DNA of 47,743 bases from Acholeplasma sp. (lineage in GTDB: Bacteria; Bacillota_I; Bacilli_A; Acholeplasmatales; UBA5453), in assembly GCA_012839355.1 (NCBI GenBank), contig DUNK01000038.1, positions 1 to 47,743 of the forward strand, given 5' to 3'. The notes beneath the pieces are model-generated. The model saw nothing but the letters and a program-made list of their open reading frames with translations. It did no database searches and had not been told where the DNA came from. The position numbers were made by a program, and so were the translations under genes. Positions 43,726 through 47,743 of this stretch are shown piece after piece (position 1 is the stretch's first letter; every line of letters begins with the position of its first letter).

Positions 43726-44934
43726 TTACCTTCCTTTGTTAAATAACTTTTTAAGTTCAAGCATTCCTTCTTTTTCAGGCCCATCTTGAACGAATGTTTT
43801 GTATGTAAAGAAAATGTTTCCTTGTACTTCTTTAAATTGGTTTGCATATTTTACTTGATTAACAATCTCCATCTTATCTTCATACTGCCCATCTCTTCCT
43901 AAACGGTAAGCACCATGACCTATATAAAGTTTTACATTAGTTCCTTTACATAAATCAACCCACCAATTAGTCATATCGGCAAACGGAGCCTTCTCAAAAG
44001 CAAAATCCCAATAAAGTTGTGGAACTATATAATCAATAAATCCTTCTTTAACCCATCTATATGAGTTAGCGTGTTGGCTAATCCCTGATTCATAGACTCC
44101 ACCAACGTTTCTTGAACCGTTAGGATCAGATAAGTTAGTCTTCCAAACTCCAAACGGACTTACACCAAATTGAAGTTTTGGATTATACGCTTTTACCGCA
44201 TCATAAACGCCTTTAATTACCTCATCAACTTGACGTTCTCTAAAATCATCTAACGATTGATTTTTATCTTTTCTTTTTTCATACTCCTCGATATCATCAT
44301 GCTCATGATGTAAAGGCTTATAAGGATAAAAATAATCATCAAAATGTATCCCATCAACATCATAATTCTTAATAATCTCCATCATAGAATCAATAATATG
44401 TTGTTTAACTTCGGCCTTTGCAGGATTTAAAATTATCAATCCTTCAGTATCTAAAACAAGTAAATCTTTTCTTCTTTTAGCCAAATTTAAATCACTTGCT
44501 GATTCTAACCATTCGTCTTTATCATGGTTTGCCATAGAAACACGATACGGATTACACCACGCGTGTAATTCTATATTGTTTTTATGTGCTTCCTTCACTA
44601 TCCAATCAAGCGGATCAAATAGCAATGGATCTCCCTCTTTACCAACTAAATAACGACTAGTAGGATTTAATTTTGATTTATAATAAGCGTCATTATTAGT
44701 TCTAACTTGAAAAAATATCGTATTAATATTGTAATTTTTAGCCGTTTCAATTATTTCTTTTAATTTTTCTTTGTATTTTTTAAGATCTAATTGGTTAGGC
44801 ATATCAATATTTACAACATTTGAAACCCAAAAAGCTCTGACTGGCTTTTCATGATATTTTTTTGGAATAACAACTTGATTTCCATCCCAATCTAAAATCG
44901 GCTTATTAGGTTCTTTAAATGTGTATAATTTCAT
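43726..44934 (-). CDS. GHL10 hydrolase without signal peptide
   Basis: 402 aa, essentially only the GHL10 barrel: ARAFWVSNVVNIDMP-like start (residue about 30), FFQVRTNNDAYYKSKLNP, IELHAWCNPYR, VDGIHFDDYFYPY and PQLYWDF. Closely related to the neighbouring anchored enzyme but with no signal, stalk or anchor, so predicted cytosolic. It may trim longer imported glycan chains, or be exported by an unknown route. AAAGGGGG precedes ATG at 7 bases. A 5-base gap separates it from the anchored copy. Confidence 0.87.
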   Translation of the reverse strand: MKLYTFKEPNKPILDWDGNQVVIPKKYHEKPVRAFWVSNVVNIDMPNQLDLKKYKEKLKEIIETAKNYNINTIFFQVRTNNDAYYKSKLNPTSRYLVGKEGDPLLFDPLDWIVKEAHKNNIELHAWCNPYRVSMANHDKDEWLESASDLNLAKRRKDLLVLDTEGLIILNPAKAEVKQHIIDSMMEIIKNYDVDGIHFDDYFYPYKPLHHEHDDIEEYEKRKDKNQSLDDFRERQVDEVIKGVYDAVKAYNPKLQFGVSPFGVWKTNLSDPNGSRNVGGVYESGISQHANSYRWVKEGFIDYIVPQLYWDFAFEKAPFADMTNWWVDLCKGTNVKLYIGHGAYRLGRDGQYEDKMEIVNQVKYANQFKEVQGNIFFTYKTFVQDGPEKEGMLELKKLFNKGR

Positions 44935-44997
44935 TTTTTATCCCCCTTTAAATGTGTATCTCAATTTTGTTTATTGCTTGTTTTGGCTGTTTTCTAT

Positions 44998-46143
44998 CTA
45001 TTTAGTTATAACATTAGATATTTGTCCTAATATTACATCCTTTTTTGCGCCTGTAGCACTTTTTACGTTGCTTGACTTACCGCTCAACGTCTCATTTCCT
45101 AATATTACAAACGCAAGAGCTTCTTTTGCATCAACATTTAAGCCATAAAAAGAAGTTGTTGTTACTTTAACTTCTTTTAAATACTCGCTTAGTAATTTTA
45201 GTAAATAAGCATTGTGCGCTCCTCCACCCGATGCAATTAATTCAAAACCTTCTAATTTATCACATATTAATTTACAACCCATACTAATTGTTTTGGCTGT
45301 AAAATGTGTTGCTGTCGCTATTAAATCTTCTTTTTTTTCGTTTTTATACTTGTTTAAAATCTCTTCTGAGAAACTACTCCCAAAATCTTCTCTACCAGTA
45401 GACTTTGGATAAGGCAATTTAAAATATTCATTGTTTACCAGTTCTTCAAAAAGCGGCTTAATTAGTTCCCCTTTTTTAGCAATATCTCCATTATTATCAT
45501 ATGGTAAATCATAAAGTTTCTCCATAAAATAATTAATGATCATATTGCCAGGCCCTGTATCAAAGGCGATTACATCATCTAAACTTCCGCCTTTTTTCAA
45601 ATATGTAACATTGGCTATTCCACCAATATTTAACATTATTCTTTCAACCTTATCACTACTATATAAACAATAATCAGCATAAGGTACTAAAGGTGCTCCT
45701 TGGCCTCCTACTGCCATATCTGCCGTTCTAAAATTGCTAATAGTTGTAATATTTAAATTATTTGCAAGGACTGAGCCATCGCCTAACTGTAGCGTAGAAG
45801 GCCTTAAATCACCTATTTCTTTTGGTAAATGATAAATCGTCTGTCCGTGTGAAGCGACAAATGATATATCTTCGCTCGTTAAACCGTTCGCCTCCAACAA
45901 ACTTTTTGTTTGTCTAGCAAACATTTCCGAAATTTCAAAATTTAAACTTGTAATTTCTTTTACATTGCTAGTATTTAAATTTAGTTGAGATATAATTCTT
46001 CTTTTTATCTCTTTTTCAATTGGATAAGTTTTAAAATCAACTATTTTTACTTTAGTGTCTTTAAAATTTTCCTTAATTTGTACGAGTACTACATCAACAC
46101 CATCTAGTGATGTGCCGCTCATAATCCCTATCGCTAATTTCAT
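44998..46143 (-). CDS. anmK: 1,6-anhydro-N-acetylmuramic acid kinase
   Basis: 381 aa ASKHA kinase that opens and phosphorylates anhydroMurNAc to MurNAc-6-P. N-terminal IGIMSGTSLDGVDVVLV is the AnmK signature; ASHGQTIYHLP, LNIGGIANVTYL, FDTGPGNMIIN and ASGGGAHNAYL follow in the family order. ATG at 46143 is chosen because GAGG is 6 bases upstream; a TTG at 46155 overlaps that site. Substrate anhydroMurNAc comes from lytic transglycosylases, showing the organism can use fragments shed by other bacteria. Own promoter and a cre-like site precede it. Confidence 0.96.
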   Translation of the reverse strand: MKLAIGIMSGTSLDGVDVVLVQIKENFKDTKVKIVDFKTYPIEKEIKRRIISQLNLNTSNVKEITSLNFEISEMFARQTKSLLEANGLTSEDISFVASHGQTIYHLPKEIGDLRPSTLQLGDGSVLANNLNITTISNFRTADMAVGGQGAPLVPYADYCLYSSDKVERIMLNIGGIANVTYLKKGGSLDDVIAFDTGPGNMIINYFMEKLYDLPYDNNGDIAKKGELIKPLFEELVNNEYFKLPYPKSTGREDFGSSFSEEILNKYKNEKKEDLIATATHFTAKTISMGCKLICDKLEGFELIASGGGAHNAYLLKLLSEYLKEVKVTTTSFYGLNVDAKEALAFVILGNETLSGKSSNVKSATGAKKDVILGQISNVITK

Positions 46144-46166
46144 ATTAAACCTCAACTTTTCTTAAA

Positions 46167-46180
46167 TAAAAGCGCTTTCT
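46167..46180. promoter_or_regulatory. cre-like site at the anmK transcription start
   Basis: Minus strand AGAAAGCGCTTTTA matches the palindromic cre TGAAAGCGCTTTCA at 12 of 14 positions, including the whole central AAAGCGCTTT. It lies just downstream of the -10, a repressing position. Confidence 0.5.
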
Positions 46181-46186
46181 ATCTTT

Positions 46187-46216
46187 ATTATAACATATAG
46201 CTTAATATTGAAACAA
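46187..46216 (-). promoter_or_regulatory. Promoter of anmK
   Basis: Minus strand extended -10 TGTTATAAT (hexamer 46187-46192) with TTGTTT (46211-46216) at 18 bases, in the 85-bp gap between the dehydrogenase and anmK. It allows anmK and downstream enzymes to be made separately from the etf-dehydrogenase unit. Confidence 0.65.
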
Positions 46217-46228
46217 TATTACTTATGA

Positions 46229-47626
46229 CTATATATCTACGATTTTGCTAGGATTCAAGATGTTTTTAGGGTCAAACAATCTCTTAATTCCTTTCATTAA
46301 TTCAAGTTGTGTAGATCCAATTTGAGTCGCTAAATATTCTTTTTTCAAATAACCTACAGCATGTTCTCCTGATGTTAATCCACCAAGACTAAATGCTTTA
46401 CTGTACATTAAATCAAAGGCTTCATCTAATTTTTCTTCAAAGACTTTTAAGTCCATATCATCTTTACAAAAGTAAATATGTAAATTCCCATCGCCAACAT
46501 GACCAAAATATGGCATTCTTATGCCTAACTTTTTACTTACTTCTTCAGTGTACTCTAAATATTCAGGAATCACTGCTCTTGGTACAACAACGTCTAACTC
46601 ATCCATTAAAGGCGTTGAAGCTTTAATTGCTTCTAAGAAAGCACCTCTAATTGTCCAAACGCTACTGTTTCTCTCATCAGTATCAATTAAATAAACATCA
46701 ATTGCTCCTAATTCCATACATAACTCACTTGCTCTATCAATATCTTTTCTAAGTGCGTCTTTGCTAGTACCATCATAACTTAAAAGTAAATACGCATCAT
46801 AAATATCATGTGGCATGTGTTTGCCTAAAAACTCTTTACTATATTTAAGTGATGGTTGGTTCACATATTCAACCGCTGTTGGAGTTACATGTTTCTCAAT
46901 TAATTGTGCTGCAGCTTTTACTGCAGTTGCTGTATTTTTAAATGGAACTAATAAAGATGTTGAATATTTTGGTAATGATGTTAGTTTCAGTGTTGCTTCA
47001 ACAATAATTCCTAAAGTTCCTTCCGTTCCAATAAACAATTCTTTAAGTGGATAACCTGAAGAGTTTTTAACTACTTTACCACCAACATTGATTACTTCTC
47101 CGTTCGCTAAAACAACTTCTAAACCTCTCACCCATTCTCTTGTAGTACCATATTTAATCGCTCTCATACCACCAGCATTTGTTGAGATTGTTCCGCCAAT
47201 CGTCGCAGTTTTTTCACCTGGATCTGGCCCATAAAATAGATCATGTTTTAAAACTTCTTCATATATATCAAGCATTAATACGCCTGGTTGAACTTTCAAA
47301 GTCATATTTGTGTGGTCAAGTTCAAGAATTTTATCCATTCCTGATAAATCTAATAAAATTCCACCTAAAACTGGAACTGCACCACCAACTAAACCTGTAC
47401 CAGCACCTCTTACTGTAACAGGAATATTTTCTTTATGAGCATATTTCATCACTTTAGAAACTTGCTCTTTATTTTTAGCAACAACTCTCACTTCGGGATA
47501 AGCAACTATTAATCCTATCTCATCTTTAGCGTATTCTTCAGCAATCTCATCGCCAACATAAGTATTGTTGTCGCCAAATATTTCTTTTAACGCTTTTACG
47601 TCTTTATCGGTAATTTTCTTATACAT
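46229..47626 (-). CDS. lctD: FAD-linked D-lactate dehydrogenase (GlcD/LctD family)
   Basis: 465 aa. FAD_binding_4 (PCMH) domain with TVRGAGTGLVGG (residues about 71-82) and ATIGGTISTNAGGMRAIKYG, then FAD-oxidase C domain with MPYFGHVGDGNLHIYF and LTSGEHAVGYLKKEYL. The family oxidises D-2-hydroxy acids such as D-lactate or glycolate. The gene 2 bases upstream is etfA, the arrangement of the Acetobacterium LctBCD lactate dehydrogenase-Etf complex, which couples D-lactate oxidation to NAD+ with ferredoxin. GGAGG at 9 bases supports the ATG. MurQ in the same cluster makes D-lactate, so D-lactate is the most likely substrate. Confidence 0.88.
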   Translation of the reverse strand: MYKKITDKDVKALKEIFGDNNTYVGDEIAEEYAKDEIGLIVAYPEVRVVAKNKEQVSKVMKYAHKENIPVTVRGAGTGLVGGAVPVLGGILLDLSGMDKILELDHTNMTLKVQPGVLMLDIYEEVLKHDLFYGPDPGEKTATIGGTISTNAGGMRAIKYGTTREWVRGLEVVLANGEVINVGGKVVKNSSGYPLKELFIGTEGTLGIIVEATLKLTSLPKYSTSLLVPFKNTATAVKAAAQLIEKHVTPTAVEYVNQPSLKYSKEFLGKHMPHDIYDAYLLLSYDGTSKDALRKDIDRASELCMELGAIDVYLIDTDERNSSVWTIRGAFLEAIKASTPLMDELDVVVPRAVIPEYLEYTEEVSKKLGIRMPYFGHVGDGNLHIYFCKDDMDLKVFEEKLDEAFDLMYSKAFSLGGLTSGEHAVGYLKKEYLATQIGSTQLELMKGIKRLFDPKNILNPSKIVDI

Positions 47627-47627
47627 C

Positions 47628-47743
47628 TTAAGCTACCTCCTCTAATAATTTATTAAGTTCAGGCAATATTTCGTATAAATCACCAACAATTGAATAATGA
47701 CTAACATTAAATAGTTTGCAGTCTGGGTCATTACTAATACTAA
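47628..47743 (-). CDS. etfA: Electron transfer flavoprotein alpha subunit, C-terminal fragment
   Basis: Minus-strand frame entering from the right edge, 38 codons ending TAA at 47628-47630. The peptide contains SNDPDCKLFNVSHYSIVGDL and ends YEILPELNKLLEEVA. This is the conserved EtfA C-terminus (N-x-D-P-x-A-x-I-F ... Y-G-I-V-G-D-L-x-E-x-L-P-x-L), part of the FAD domain. The stop is 1 base before the dehydrogenase ATG, whose Shine-Dalgarno lies inside it, so the two are coupled. Whether it carries the N-terminal ferredoxin domain of confurcating types is outside the window. Confidence 0.85.
   Translation of the reverse strand, partial: SISNDPDCKLFNVSHYSIVGDLYEILPELNKLLEEVA

Overview
The window is AT-rich (about two-thirds A+T by eye) and densely coded. 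Almost every gene lies on the minus strand with short gaps or 4-17 bp overlaps. TGG encodes tryptophan, and TGA serves as a true stop at least once (nagZ copy 1 ends in TGA at 13252-13254), so the genetic code is 11 and not the Mycoplasma code. Gene content (CUT1 ABC transporters without a local ATPase, Ig-like Big_2/DUF5011 lipoproteins, Lys/Ala-rich proteins, an Etf-linked lactate dehydrogenase) suggests an anaerobic or fermentative low-GC Bacillota or code-11 Tenericutes relative (Acholeplasma/Izemoplasma/Haloplasma type). The taxonomic placement is inference.

Left part (1-10110), mostly housekeeping: the 5' end of a DUF1189-like membrane protein, mnmM on the plus strand, leuS, acpP, an unknown polytopic membrane protein, a Lys/Ala-rich DUF2188 protein, the YdbT/YdbS-like PH-domain membrane pair, a GT4 glycosyltransferase and glycerol kinase. 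Several hairpin terminators separate these units.

Right part (10139-47743): a roughly 37-kb minus-strand superoperon that looks like a complete peptidoglycan (murein) scavenging and fermentation system. In transcription order it runs etfA (partial), FAD-linked D-lactate dehydrogenase, anmK, two GHL10 (DigH/YngK-type) hydrolases, a YbbE/AmiE-like beta-lactamase-family hydrolase, an Ig-like lipoprotein, a phosphodiester glycosidase (NAGPA), and an Ig-like/beta-helix lipoprotein joined in frame to an Amidase_2 domain but split by a TAA. A strong promoter with a perfect CcpA cre site follows. Next come two very large solute-binding proteins, two pairs of CUT1 permeases, accessory envelope proteins (NHL-TPR, Yip1, DUF5696, DUF624), namZ, two nagZ copies, a MurK-type kinase, murQ and an M29 aminopeptidase, ending at a hairpin terminator.

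Proposed flow: surface amidase and GHL10 enzymes strip and cut foreign cell wall; the NAGPA enzyme may release wall teichoic acid at its linkage unit; the solute-binding proteins and permeases import disaccharides; cytosolic NamZ and NagZ split them; MurK and AnmK phosphorylate the sugars; MurQ yields GlcNAc-6-P plus D-lactate; and LctD/Etf oxidises D-lactate to pyruvate. The set resembles the Bacillus subtilis murQRP-amiE-nagZ-namZ operon, but with ABC import, cytosolic hydrolases and a dedicated D-lactate sink.

Oddities: an in-frame stop splitting the lipoprotein-amidase gene, two genes whose best starts are ATT and ATA, a permease with a 330-residue charged coiled-coil extension, and fused or expanded solute-binding proteins. 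No tRNA, rRNA, CRISPR array, transposase or phage gene was seen. No gap without a gene exceeds 300 bases.
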